In this document: in pieces, positions 32,502 to 41,220 of the stretch
How positions within the stretch are numbered: the stretch's first letter is position 1
How the letters are laid out: each line of letters begins with the position of its first letter
From: an uncultured Hyphomicrobiales bacterium
GTDB lineage: Bacteria; Pseudomonadota; Alphaproteobacteria; Rhizobiales; Xanthobacteraceae
Assembly: GCA_903929045.1 (NCBI GenBank)
Contig: CAIYTE010000140.1
Coordinates: 1 to 41,344, forward strand
Direction of reading: 5' to 3'
Length of the DNA: 41,344 nt
Made by a program: the position numbers and the translations under genes
Notes under the pieces: model-generated
Databases searched by the model: none
Seen by the model: only the letters and a program-made list of their open reading frames with translations
Told to the model about the DNA's origin: nothing

Positions 32502-33389
32502 ATGAAGCAGGACAACTGGCCCCATCTGATCGTCCGGCCAAATCCTGACGACCCGCGGTTGACCGAGCGGGTGAGGGGAGTGGATCAGACGGGCGCCGCT
32601 ATCGAGACGTCTGTCACGGTCGAGCGGCCTCTGACGATCTTCCTGAACAGCCAGGAGATCGTCACCGCGATGACGATCAACGACTACCCTGAGGTTCTCG
32701 CAACCGGCTATCTGCTCAATCAGGGCATGTTGTTGCCGACCGACAAGGTCACCGGCGTCGACTACGACGACGAGCTCTCCATTGTCGTGGTCAGGACCGA
32801 GCGCAAAACGAACTACGAGAAGAAGCTCAAGAAGAAAGTCCAGACGTCCGGTTGCGCGCAAGGCACGGTCTTCGGCGATTTGATGGAGGCCCTCGAAGAC
32901 GTTTCATTGCCGGATGTCGAGTTGAAGACGTCATGGCTCTATCGGCTCACCAGCGCCATCAACACCATTCCGTCGCTCTATCTCGAGGCCGGCGCCATCC
33001 ACGGCTGCGTGCTCGCGCATGAGGACAAGCCGCTCGTCTATATGGAAGATGTCGGCCGCCACAATGCCGTCGATAAGATCGCCGGCTGGATGTTTCGCGA
33101 GAAGGTCGCGCCCGGCGACAAGATTTTCTATACGACCGGCCGGCTCACCTCGGAGATGGTGCTCAAAACCGTCCGAATGGGCATCCCGATTCTGATTTCG
33201 CGCTCCGGCTTTACCGCCTGGGGCGTCGAGCTCGCCCGCAAGGCGAACCTCACACTGATCGGTCGTGCGCGAGGCAAACGCTTTATCGTGTTGGCAGGCG
33301 AAAGCCGCATCACGTTCGATCAGGATCTCGAATACGTCGAAGAAGAAAGCGCCAAGCATCGCCGCAAGGCCGGCGCACAAGAAGAATAG
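32502..33389 (+). CDS. fdhD: FdhD-type formate dehydrogenase maturation protein
   Basis: FdhD-family protein (295 residues) that delivers sulfur to the bis-MGD cofactor of formate dehydrogenase, handing it from a cysteine desulfurase. The family core is evident: LTIFLNSQEIVTAMTINDYP, LATGYLLNQG, then GAIHGCVL, MEDVGRHNAVDKIAGW, TGRLTSEMV and ISRSGFTAWG. The functional loop reads SGCAQGT (Cys118), with one Cys instead of the CxxC of E. coli FdhD. FdsC of Rhodobacter-type operons also departs from the E. coli form here. The ATG is eight bases after the alpha-subunit stop. No fdsD-like small subunit gene follows; the next gene is a convergent LysR. Confidence 0.9.
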   Translation: MKQDNWPHLIVRPNPDDPRLTERVRGVDQTGAAIETSVTVERPLTIFLNSQEIVTAMTINDYPEVLATGYLLNQGMLLPTDKVTGVDYDDELSIVVVRTERKTNYEKKLKKKVQTSGCAQGTVFGDLMEALEDVSLPDVELKTSWLYRLTSAINTIPSLYLEAGAIHGCVLAHEDKPLVYMEDVGRHNAVDKIAGWMFREKVAPGDKIFYTTGRLTSEMVLKTVRMGIPILISRSGFTAWGVELARKANLTLIGRARGKRFIVLAGESRITFDQDLEYVEEESAKHRRKAGAQEE

Positions 33390-33420
33390 GGAGGCGTCTT
33401 TTTTCGGCTTCGGTTGATCC

Positions 33421-34386
33421 CTAGTCTGCCGGCGTTTGCTTCGCCACCACGACTTTGATGCCGGGTACCTGTTCGATCGTCTTTTTACGCATGTGAGCGA
33501 CTAAAACACGCGAGAACTCGCTGGCCGTCGCTGACAGGACGTGGCCGCGCAGCTTCATGATGCCGACGGTGCGCTGCACGGTCGGTTCCGTCATGGGGAT
33601 GGCGTGAACCTGGTCCCGAAAGGCGCGGTCGGCGAGGGCCAGCGCCGGCACGACGGAGACGCCGTTACCCTGTGCGACGATTTCAACGACGGAGGTGACG
33701 CGGCCGACCTGATAGGTGGTCTCGCGATACGTTCCCGCCTCAATCCGCGCTCTGTCCACGGCGATGCGCACACTTGACGTTGTCGGCAGTCCGACGAAAT
33801 CGATTTCAGTGAGGTCGCGCCACGTCATCCGTTTTCTTGACGCCAGCGGGTGGTTGCGCGGCGCAATGAAGTAGAATTTTTCGTCGAAAAGCGGCTGGAA
33901 GGAAAATCCGGATTCCGGCTTGGGCAAGGTGGAGACGGCGAGATCCGCTTCGCCGCGTCGCAGACACTCCGTCACGCGGTCGAGAAAGTCGTCGCGAACC
34001 ACGACCGACGCGCCCGGGTAAAGCGTCCGGAACTCCTCGATGGCGGCCGGCAGAACGCGTGCCGCGACGAGCGAGAGGCAGGCAATGACGACGCGGCCCT
34101 TGGCCGGATTGGCGTCCTCGCGCGCCTCGGCGACCGCACTTTCCAGACTGGCCAAAATCTGCTCGACGCGAGGCAGAAAATTTCGTCCCGCCGGCGAAAG
34201 CCGCACTGTACGTTTGGTCCGGTCGAACAGCCGGGTACCAAGCGTGGTTTCGGCCTGCAGTATTGCCTGACTGAGTGCCGACTGCGACATATTCGTCAGT
34301 TCAGCCGCGCGGCTGAAGCTTTCGGTCTTCGCCACGGCGACAAAGACCTCGAGTTGGCGGATCGAGGGCAGGGCTTTCAAAGTCAT
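33421..34386 (-). CDS. LysR-family transcriptional regulator, likely of formate dehydrogenase
   Basis: LTTR of 321 residues: helix-turn-helix LPSIRQLEVFVAVAKTESFSRAA...MSQSALSQAILQAE (about 6-50), then an effector-binding domain from about 90 (GRVVIACLSLVAARVL). It is convergent with the fdh genes and separate from the two LysR paralogues at 13.7 and 19.6 kb, which it does not resemble beyond the fold. The bases before the ATG (TTTTATCGATA) show no ribosome site, and CGATA-N7-TATCG (34390-34406) lies within 5-20 bases of the start. The mRNA could be leaderless or the start slightly different; no alternative in-frame start fits the fold better. The dyad resembles the formate dehydrogenase operator, so auto-regulation is plausible (inference). 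Confidence 0.88.
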   Translation of the reverse strand: MTLKALPSIRQLEVFVAVAKTESFSRAAELTNMSQSALSQAILQAETTLGTRLFDRTKRTVRLSPAGRNFLPRVEQILASLESAVAEAREDANPAKGRVVIACLSLVAARVLPAAIEEFRTLYPGASVVVRDDFLDRVTECLRRGEADLAVSTLPKPESGFSFQPLFDEKFYFIAPRNHPLASRKRMTWRDLTEIDFVGLPTTSSVRIAVDRARIEAGTYRETTYQVGRVTSVVEIVAQGNGVSVVPALALADRAFRDQVHAIPMTEPTVQRTVGIMKLRGHVLSATASEFSRVLVAHMRKKTIEQVPGIKVVVAKQTPAD

Positions 34387-34389
34387 TAT

Positions 34390-34406
34390 CGATAAAACTT
34401 ATATCG
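34390..34406. promoter_or_regulatory. CGATA-N7-TATCG dyad before LysR gene
   Basis: Perfect 5-bp-arm dyad 4 bases upstream of the LysR start. Its arms match the inner part of the formate dehydrogenase upstream dyad, though the spacing there is N9. It is a possible auto-regulatory site. Confidence 0.35.
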
Positions 34407-34518
34407 CTGTTCAAAAAATCGACTGGACACGAATACCTCGCGGCCTTTAGCAAGGCAATCGGACGTTTGCGCGTGTCTTCAGGATGTGGCGCCTGTGTCC
34501 GCGCCCGGGAGACCAGAA

Positions 34519-35331
34519 ATGATCCACAAAAACGGCCCTATCGACATCCACTACGATCTGCATGGTGCGCTGGGCGATTCCACGCGGCCGTGGATCGTTT
34601 TCGCGCATTCGCTGGCCTGCGCCTCGGAGATGTGGCGGCCGCAGATCGCCGCGTTCGGCCGGGACTACCGAATATTGACCTTCGACACGCGTGGGCACGG
34701 CCGCAGCAGTGCGCCGGCGCCGGAGGCGGATTACGCCAACTATCATTTTGACGCCTTGGTCAGCGACGTTGCGACTCTGTTTGACGCGCTCAAGATCGAG
34801 AAGCCTGATTTTGTAGGCCTGTCGATGGGTGGCATGCTCGGGCAAGCTTTCGCGATCAAGCATCCCGGGCGTCTGAAAAGCCTGACGATTGCCGACTCGG
34901 TCTGCGAATGGCCGGCGGGGGCCACGGAGACATTTGCGTCGCGCGTGGCACAGGCGCGCCAGGGCGGCATGAAGGAAGTACTGCAGGGCTCGCTTGAGCG
35001 CTGGTTCACGCCGCCGTACCGGCAATCCAATCCGGCCGAAGTTGACGCCATCGCCCAGATGATCCTGAGCACCAAGGTCGACGGCTACGCCGGCTGCTCC
35101 TATTCGATTCCGCGCATCAACTTCACGGCGGCGCTCGCCACGCTGAAGACGCCAATTCTAGTGATGACCGGACGCCACGATCCGGCAACGACCGTCGCCC
35201 TTGCCGAGCAAATTCATCGCGCGGCACCAGGATCGGTGCTCAATATCATTGAAGGTGCAGCGCACCTCTCCAATGTCGAGCAGGCGCAGGCTTTCAACAA
35301 CGCGGTCAGGAGCTTTCTGCAAGCGTCATAA
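34519..35331 (+). CDS. Alpha/beta hydrolase (PcaD-like)
   Basis: Alpha/beta-fold hydrolase, 270 residues from the ATG preceded by GGGAGACCAGAA. An ATG 33 bases upstream would add a leader spanning that ribosome site. Nucleophile Ser102 is in GLSMGG (100-105), Asp221 in GRHDPATT and His249 in GAAHLSNVE. The fold runs TFDTRGHGRSS and ERWFTPPY like PcaD. It is related to but clearly distinct from the hydrolase at 8689-9468. It heads a five-gene plus-strand operon (hydrolase, two Bug proteins, LVIVD propeller protein, G3E GTPase), with 75 bases before the first Bug gene. Lactone, ester or amide hydrolysis of an imported compound is likely (inference). Confidence 0.82.
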   Translation: MIHKNGPIDIHYDLHGALGDSTRPWIVFAHSLACASEMWRPQIAAFGRDYRILTFDTRGHGRSSAPAPEADYANYHFDALVSDVATLFDALKIEKPDFVGLSMGGMLGQAFAIKHPGRLKSLTIADSVCEWPAGATETFASRVAQARQGGMKEVLQGSLERWFTPPYRQSNPAEVDAIAQMILSTKVDGYAGCSYSIPRINFTAALATLKTPILVMTGRHDPATTVALAEQIHRAAPGSVLNIIEGAAHLSNVEQAQAFNNAVRSFLQAS

Positions 35332-35406
35332 AATAAAAGCGGCAAGCGCGCGACAGAGACGCGCAGCCGCTCGCGGCCAAGGGACGGAATACGCAAGGGA
35401 GGTTAC

Positions 35407-36384
35407 ATGCCGGAGATGGCGCGAAGGACCGTGCTCAAAAACGGGCTTGGCCTGTTGAGCCTCACCGTTGCGGGCCGTGCGGCGACCGCCGCGGCGTCGT
35501 TTCCCGATCATCAGATCACGGTGGTCTGTCCCTTCGCGCCGGGTGGGATCAACGACCTGTGCGCCCGCGTCGTCGCCCGCGGGCTTGAACAGGCTTTCAA
35601 GCAGACGGCCGTCGTCGAAAACAAGCCTGGCGCCAGTTCGATCCTCGGCATGGCCGCCATCGCACGCTCAGCGCCTGACGGCCACAATCTCGTGACGTGC
35701 TCGGACCGGATCGTGTGCTTCCCAACCATCGGTGCAACTCCTTTTGATATCGAAAAGGACTTTGCCCCGGTCACGCGTCTGGTCGTCGTGCCTATGTTTC
35801 TCGTCACCCGTCGGGGCCTTGGTGTGAAAACTATCGACGAACTTATCGCGCTGGCGAAAAGCAATCCAAACCTGACGTTTGCTTCGACCGGTTCAGGATC
35901 TACTACTCATCTCACCGGATCGTTGTTCAAGGCGCGCGCGGGCGTCAACCTTGTCCACGTCCCTTACAAGGGATCGATTCCCGCGATCAACGATGTCGTC
36001 GCGGGACACGTCGATGTCATGTTCGCCGATCTTGGGGGCGTGGCTCCGTTCATCGACTCGGGGTACGTGAATGCGATTGCCGTGGCGAGCGCCAAACGTT
36101 CCATGCGCTTTCCCAATATTTCAACGTTCGCGGAGCAGGGCATGGCGGATTTCGAAGCCAGTCTGTGGATCGGCCTGCTCGCGCGCGGCGGTACGCCGCC
36201 TGAGACCATTGCCAAGATCAACAATGTTGTGCGCGACACCTTTGCCGACACCGAGTTGGCAAAGCCGATCTTCAATCTGGGCGCCGAAGTTGCGACCGAC
36301 ACGTCCGAGAATTTCATTCGGCTGATCGATAAGGAAAGAGCGCGTATGGCGCCTATTCTGCGGGCTGAGAACATTCACCTTTGA
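35407..36384 (+). CDS. TctC/Bug-family solute-binding protein
   Basis: Bug receptor of 325 residues. The leader MPEMARRTVLKNGLGLLSLTVAG has a twin-arginine ARRTVLK motif before a hydrophobic run, so it may use the Tat rather than the Sec route. Cleavage is near ATAAA. The lobe starts PDHQITVVCPFAPGGINDLCAR with the PFAPGG turn. ENKPGASSILGM, GSTTHLTGSLFKARAG and VPYKGSIPAINDVVAGHVD follow. AAGGGAGGTTAC precedes the ATG. It is one of two tandem Bug genes, and they differ through most of their length. Having two receptors in one operon suggests two ligands or a recent duplication followed by divergence (inference). Confidence 0.9.
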   Translation: MPEMARRTVLKNGLGLLSLTVAGRAATAAASFPDHQITVVCPFAPGGINDLCARVVARGLEQAFKQTAVVENKPGASSILGMAAIARSAPDGHNLVTCSDRIVCFPTIGATPFDIEKDFAPVTRLVVVPMFLVTRRGLGVKTIDELIALAKSNPNLTFASTGSGSTTHLTGSLFKARAGVNLVHVPYKGSIPAINDVVAGHVDVMFADLGGVAPFIDSGYVNAIAVASAKRSMRFPNISTFAEQGMADFEASLWIGLLARGGTPPETIAKINNVVRDTFADTELAKPIFNLGAEVATDTSENFIRLIDKERARMAPILRAENIHL

Positions 36385-36418
36385 AACAGCGACAGCAAGA
36401 AGTCGACGGGGTAGGCGC

Positions 36419-37381
36419 ATGATCATGTCTATAGGAGCGGCGGTTTTGCTCGCGGCCGTGTTTGCCTCAGCGCCAGTGCGTGCGCAGGACTATCCCGACA
36501 GGCCGATCACGCTGATTTCGCCCTATGCCGCCGGCGGCGGCAACGATTTCGTCGCCCGGACGGTGGCGCGCGGCCTCGGCGAAGTCTTCAAGAAGACCGT
36601 GGTGGTCGAGAATCGTCCGAGCGCAGGCGGCATCGTCGGCCTGACCCACGTCGCTCGTTCCAGGCCGGATGGGTATACCCTCGGTATGGGCGGGATCGGC
36701 TCCGTCGTGCTGCGACCAGCCTTCGAAGGCGAGCGTTCGATCTTCGACGCGCAGAAGGAGCTTCAGCCGATAACGATCATCGGCAAGGAGTCACCGGTCC
36801 TCATCGTCAGCAAGCATCTGAACGTTTCTTCTCTGAAGGAGTTGGTCGCGCTCAGTCAGAAGGAGCAGCTCACCTTCGGATCACCCGGTGTCGGATCGGC
36901 TATGCATCTGGCCGGGGAGCTGTTCGCACAGGAGACCGGCGCCCGTATGATCCACGTTCCCTACAAAGGGCAGGGTAATGCGCTGACCGATGTGCTTGGT
37001 GGGCAGATCTCGTTCGTCTTTACGGATGTGTCGGTCGCCTTGCCCTATGCTCAGGACGACCGCGTCCGGCTCCTCGCCGTTGCGGGGCGCGAACGGTCAT
37101 TGAAATTGCCCAATGTCCCGACAATGGCGGAAGCGGGTTTTGCCAAGATCGTGATGGAAAACTGGTATGCCATCTACGCCGCGCGCGGCACGCCGCCGGC
37201 CTTGGTCGACAAGATCAGCAATGCCCTTCGCGAGGCGATGGCGCTGCCCCAGATACGCGGCCCGCTGATCGAGACGTCGGGATTGAGGCCGGTCGTCGAA
37301 GGCCCGCAGGCGCTCGATCGGCAGATCGTCGAAGACAATGCGCGCTGGCGTCCCATTGCCATCAAGGCACGGGGCAGCTGA
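36419..37381 (+). CDS. TctC/Bug-family solute-binding protein
   Basis: Bug receptor of 320 residues. The Sec signal is residues 1-24 (IMSIGAAVLLAAVFASAPVRAQ with A-Q cleavage). An ATG six bases further in is an equally good start. The mature protein begins YPDRPITLISPYAAGGGNDFVAR. Bug motifs are ENRPSAGGIVG, DGYTLGMGG, FGSPGVGSAMHLAGELFAQ and HVPYKGQGNALTDVLGG. It is 34 bases downstream of the first Bug gene and 43 bases upstream of the LVIVD gene. No tctA or tctB gene is present anywhere in the window, so it either partners distant membrane proteins or acts as a stand-alone sensor or binding protein (inference). Confidence 0.9.
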   Translation: MIMSIGAAVLLAAVFASAPVRAQDYPDRPITLISPYAAGGGNDFVARTVARGLGEVFKKTVVVENRPSAGGIVGLTHVARSRPDGYTLGMGGIGSVVLRPAFEGERSIFDAQKELQPITIIGKESPVLIVSKHLNVSSLKELVALSQKEQLTFGSPGVGSAMHLAGELFAQETGARMIHVPYKGQGNALTDVLGGQISFVFTDVSVALPYAQDDRVRLLAVAGRERSLKLPNVPTMAEAGFAKIVMENWYAIYAARGTPPALVDKISNALREAMALPQIRGPLIETSGLRPVVEGPQALDRQIVEDNARWRPIAIKARGS

Positions 37382-37424
37382 CGCCCGCCCTCTATCCTTC
37401 TTCATAACAACACCGGTGACCGAG

Positions 37425-38675
37425 ATGACGAATTCCGTGCAGGATATCGCGGCAAAAAGCATGATGTGGAATTTCAAGCTGCTCGCCCATCATGAGCTCG
37501 ATGGTTTCGGCAGCCTTGGCGAGGGCATGTCGCTGCAGGTGACGCCGGACGGGCGGCGCATTTTGTGGCTGGCGCACTGGCAAGCGCCGAAGAATTTCAC
37601 TGCGCTCGATGTGACCGATCCGCGTCAGCCCAGGGTCATCGTGCAGACGGATTTGCCGATGCAGGAGATGCGCTCCAACTCGCTGGAAATCAGCGGCAAC
37701 GTGATGGCCGTCGCCTATCAGACCGCCAAGGTCGGGCAGCAGCCCGCGGGATTTGATCTGTTCGACATTTCAAAACCTGAAAACCCGCAGCGGATTTCCT
37801 TCTTTGATGCGTCCGGCCCGCATTCGCGCGGCGTTCATCAGCTGTGGTTTTGCGATGGGCGATACGTGCACATGAGTTCGGGGGCGCCGGACTATCAGCC
37901 GCGCAATCCGCGCGACCATCAGATCTATCGCATCATCGATGTTCAGAACCCGTCGAATCCGGTCGAAGCGGGGCGCTGGTGGCTGCCGGGCTTGCGCGAA
38001 GGCGACGCTGAGCCGCCACCGGAGCGGCACCCGGATTACATGAACGGAAAGCAGAGCGGCTTTCGTGTCCACAACACGAACGTCTATCCGCAACGCCCGG
38101 ATCGAGCCTATATCGGCTATCTCGATGCCGGCATGATCATTCTTGACATCTCCGACATGTCAAAGCCTAAAATGGTGTCGCGCTGGGACAACTCTCCACC
38201 GTTCTACGGTTTCACGCATACGGTATTGCCGTTGTTCGAGCGCAAGCTCTTTATCGTCACGGACGAGACGACGACGGAAGACGGATCGGATTTGCCCAAG
38301 CTGATGTGGGTGATCGACGGCCGCGACGAGCGCAATCCGGTGCCGATCGCGACCTTGCCGGCGCCGAGCTTCGATTCACTCGGGATCCGGGGCAGGCGCG
38401 TGGGCGCGCACAACGTTCACGAGAACACGCCGGGTCCATATACCTGGAAATCGGAGAACGTCATTCTCGGCACGTTCTTCAATGCGGGCCTGCGCGCCTT
38501 CGATATTTCAAATCCCTATCAGCCAAAAGAAATCGCCACTTTCGTACCACCGCCGTCGCCGCGATCGCCGACGGGCTTTGTTTCCATCAACGATGTCATG
38601 GTCGACGAACGCAAGGTTGTTTATGCAGTCGACCGTGAGCAGGCCGGTTTATTCATCCTGGAGATGGACTTCTAG
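37425..38675 (+). CDS. LVIVD repeat beta-propeller protein (histidine-rich motifs)
   Basis: A 416-residue protein built of repeated beta-propeller blades of the LVIVD type. Blades carry the DVTDPRQPR, DISKPENPQ, DVQNPSNPV, DISDMSKPK and DISNPYQPK turns. The start is the ATG giving MTNSVQDIAAKSM; an in-frame start at 37338 lies inside the Bug gene. No signal peptide is evident, so it is probably cytoplasmic. A His recurs in blade motifs: HWQ (51), GVHQLWF (138), RVHNTNV (216), FTHTV (265) and GAHNVHEN (329, 332). This suggests a metal centre in the channel (inference). The gene for a CobW-like GTPase starts two bases after its stop. The family's function is not established; a selenium-binding-protein/methanethiol oxidase-like role is one possibility. 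Confidence 0.75.
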   Translation: MTNSVQDIAAKSMMWNFKLLAHHELDGFGSLGEGMSLQVTPDGRRILWLAHWQAPKNFTALDVTDPRQPRVIVQTDLPMQEMRSNSLEISGNVMAVAYQTAKVGQQPAGFDLFDISKPENPQRISFFDASGPHSRGVHQLWFCDGRYVHMSSGAPDYQPRNPRDHQIYRIIDVQNPSNPVEAGRWWLPGLREGDAEPPPERHPDYMNGKQSGFRVHNTNVYPQRPDRAYIGYLDAGMIILDISDMSKPKMVSRWDNSPPFYGFTHTVLPLFERKLFIVTDETTTEDGSDLPKLMWVIDGRDERNPVPIATLPAPSFDSLGIRGRRVGAHNVHENTPGPYTWKSENVILGTFFNAGLRAFDISNPYQPKEIATFVPPPSPRSPTGFVSINDVMVDERKVVYAVDREQAGLFILEMDF

Positions 38676-38677
38676 TA

Positions 38678-39685
<1,008 letters not shown>

Positions 39686-39713
39686 TTGCGGCCTTTTCCT
39701 AGAGCGAACTTGC

Positions 39714-39742
39714 CGGAGATGTCTTCGGATGAAATATCTCCG
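39714..39742 (+). terminator. Hairpin downstream of the G3E GTPase gene
   Basis: CGGAGAT pairs with ATCTCCG around a 15-base loop, 29 bases after the stop. There is no T-run behind it, so an intrinsic terminator is uncertain. Confidence 0.3.
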
Positions 39743-39746
39743 CTAG

Positions 39747-39908
39747 ACCTGTGAAGGGGGTGGTTATCGCCGGGACCATCTCCGTGCGCTCGCCCAGCGC
39801 GTTGAGGTCGCAGACGGCGAGGTCCGCATCATGGGATCAAAGTCCCGGCTGCTACAGGTGCTGAGCGGAAAAAATAGCGTAAATTCAGTGCCCACTCAGG
39901 GACTGAAG
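39747..39908 (+). pseudogene. Remnant of a serine recombinase C-terminus next to tRNA-Ser
   Basis: Reading frame translation contains RDHLRALAQRVEV, GEVRIMGSKSRLLQ and KWR, matching the C-terminal tail I know from large serine recombinases of rhizobial mobile elements. Upstream the frame is closed by TAG at 39744, and no catalytic resolvase domain is present, so only a fragment survives. The frame reads on into the tRNA as WDSNPRYP, a known translation artefact of antisense tRNA-Ser. The location at the tRNA 3' end fits an attachment-site scar. Confidence 0.5.
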
Positions 39909-39998
39909 TGGCGGAAGGGGTGGGATTCGAACCCACGGTACCCTTGCAGGTACGCCGGTTTTCAAGACCGGTGCCTTAAACCGCTCGGCCACCCTTCC
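39909..39998 (-). tRNA. tRNA-Ser (anticodon UGA)
   Basis: On the minus strand GGAAGGG opens the acceptor stem and pairs with CCCTTCC, followed by encoded GCCA. The anticodon stem CCGGT/ACCGG encloses CTTGAAA with anticodon TGA (UGA). The T arm is GTGGG-TTCGAAT-CCCAC. A long variable arm (about 18 bases, GTACC...GGTAC) is typical of a class II tRNA. Length is 90 bases including CCA. Confidence 0.95.
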
Positions 39999-40027
39999 AA
40001 ACTCTTGAGATATATACCTTAATGCCT

Positions 40028-40672
40028 CTATGCCGTCTCTTTCAAATTGACTGTGGGTGCCAATTTGGGTGCCACTCTGACCAGAGCCCGGCCAAACATT
40101 ACAGCCTGTTTTTCCTCAGCCGTTAAATACGCCAAATAGATTTCCGTCGTCTTTACCGAGGTATGGCCCAGGTTCTGCGACAGCACATAGATGCTGGCAG
40201 GCGATCCGTCCAGCAAAGGCGTTTTGAGGTAGGTCACCGCATAGGCGTGCCGCAAGTTGTGGAACGGGAACGGGACCACACCGTCGTTTTCCGGTCCTGA
40301 CTTGCAGGAAATGCCCCGACTAAGATCACGCCACCGGCTGGACAGTTCCCGGTATGGCTGCCCACCGTGCGAGAATATCCAGCCAGCGCCATCCTTTACG
40401 CAGCGGCGGATAAGTTCATAGGCTTCATCAGACAAGTTGATGGTCCGCAGCTTCTTGCCGCGCCCTCGGCTGCCCTTGCCGATCACCGTCAACTGTCCGA
40501 GAGCGCCGGGCGGGGTTCGCCTATAAAATAGAGTTTGGCGCAGGGGATGCCAGCGTGCGCACCCCAATTGCAGGCGGTCCAGAGTATTGGGACTACCAAT
40601 AAGCGAAGCGTAATCATGGCCGCCCCGCAGTTGGGGTGAGGCCAGCGGAAGAGCTTGTGGCGTTTGCGCCAT
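40028..40672 (-). pseudogene. Tyrosine recombinase/integrase, C-terminal half only
   Basis: A 214-residue frame whose second half is a phage-type integrase catalytic domain: IGKGSRGRGKKLRTINLS, then HNLRHAYA (His138, Arg141), NLGHTSVKTTEIYL (His170 and the nucleophile Tyr179) and the ending NLKETA. The first catalytic Arg (GLRxxE region) and the N-terminal arm domain are missing, and residues 1-60 do not look like integrase, so it is truncated or frameshifted. Its stop lies 30 bases from the tRNA-Ser 5' end. Integrases usually sit at the 3' end of the target tRNA, so the position is unusual. Probably a decayed island integrase. Confidence 0.75.
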
Positions 40673-40857
40673 AATACCGGACCGGCCGGCGATAACGTTC
40701 CGCAGGTTAACGGTAGCGGCGCTCTGCTTGTCGTCGAGCTGCCTGGTGATCTTTTGTTTTCAAGATTGGGGCAGCGTTTTCCGGAGATCGATTCTGAGAT
40801 CGCCGTATTCTGAACAGGGGGGATACCGGGGGGTGTCCGGCGAATGGCGGCGGCCTA

Positions 40858-41148
40858 TTACTTAGAACGTTTGCGAGCGGCTGACTTCGCGCTGCTTTTG
40901 AATTCAGATTGGTTCACGCGGATAAGCTTGGCCAACATTACCCGTGCATCAAATCCGATTGCGTCGGCAAAAGCCAAGAACTCCACTACGTCAACGCGCC
41001 GTTGGCCGCTTTCAACGTAAGCGACAAAAGACTGGTAGCGCCGGAGCGACTTGGCTACGTCGCTCTGGGTCAGGCCGGCTTTCTTCCGCTCTTCCACGAT
41101 CAAAGCGCGTAACGCTTCGTGCCGAGGTGAATTGAGCGTCTGGGACAT
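40858..41148 (-). CDS. XRE-family HTH regulator
   Basis: A 96-residue DNA-binding protein starting MSQTLNSPRHEALR. A TTG at 41175 would add nine residues; the ATG is preferred as the AGGCAGG just before it is a fair ribosome site. The helix-turn-helix is VEERKKAGLTQSDVAKSLRRYQSFVAYVESGQRRVDV, typical Cro/C1-type, followed by an acidic/hydrophobic stretch and a basic tail (SAARKRSK). The palindrome TATCTA-N5-TAGATA lies upstream, so self-repression is likely. It sits beside the integrase remnant and probably belongs to the same mobile or accessory module. Confidence 0.83.
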   Translation of the reverse strand: MSQTLNSPRHEALRALIVEERKKAGLTQSDVAKSLRRYQSFVAYVESGQRRVDVVEFLAFADAIGFDARVMLAKLIRVNQSEFKSSAKSAARKRSK

Positions 41149-41193
41149 CGCCTGCCTCAAAAAGGAGGCAGACAAATAATTCGCTTTTCAGAT

Positions 41194-41210
41194 TATCTAA
41201 AAAGTAGATA
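41194..41210. promoter_or_regulatory. Palindromic operator upstream of the XRE gene
   Basis: TATCTA-AAAAG-TAGATA is a perfect dyad with 6-bp arms in an AT-rich stretch, about 46 bases upstream of the XRE start. It is typical of an XRE autoregulatory operator. Confidence 0.6.
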
Positions 41211-41220
41211 TTATGGCCAT

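Noticed and set aside
39831-40022. Plus-strand 63-codon frame containing WDSNPRYPCRYAGFQ
   Set aside because: This is a translation across the antisense of tRNA-Ser, a known annotation artefact. Only its first part is kept as a recombinase remnant.
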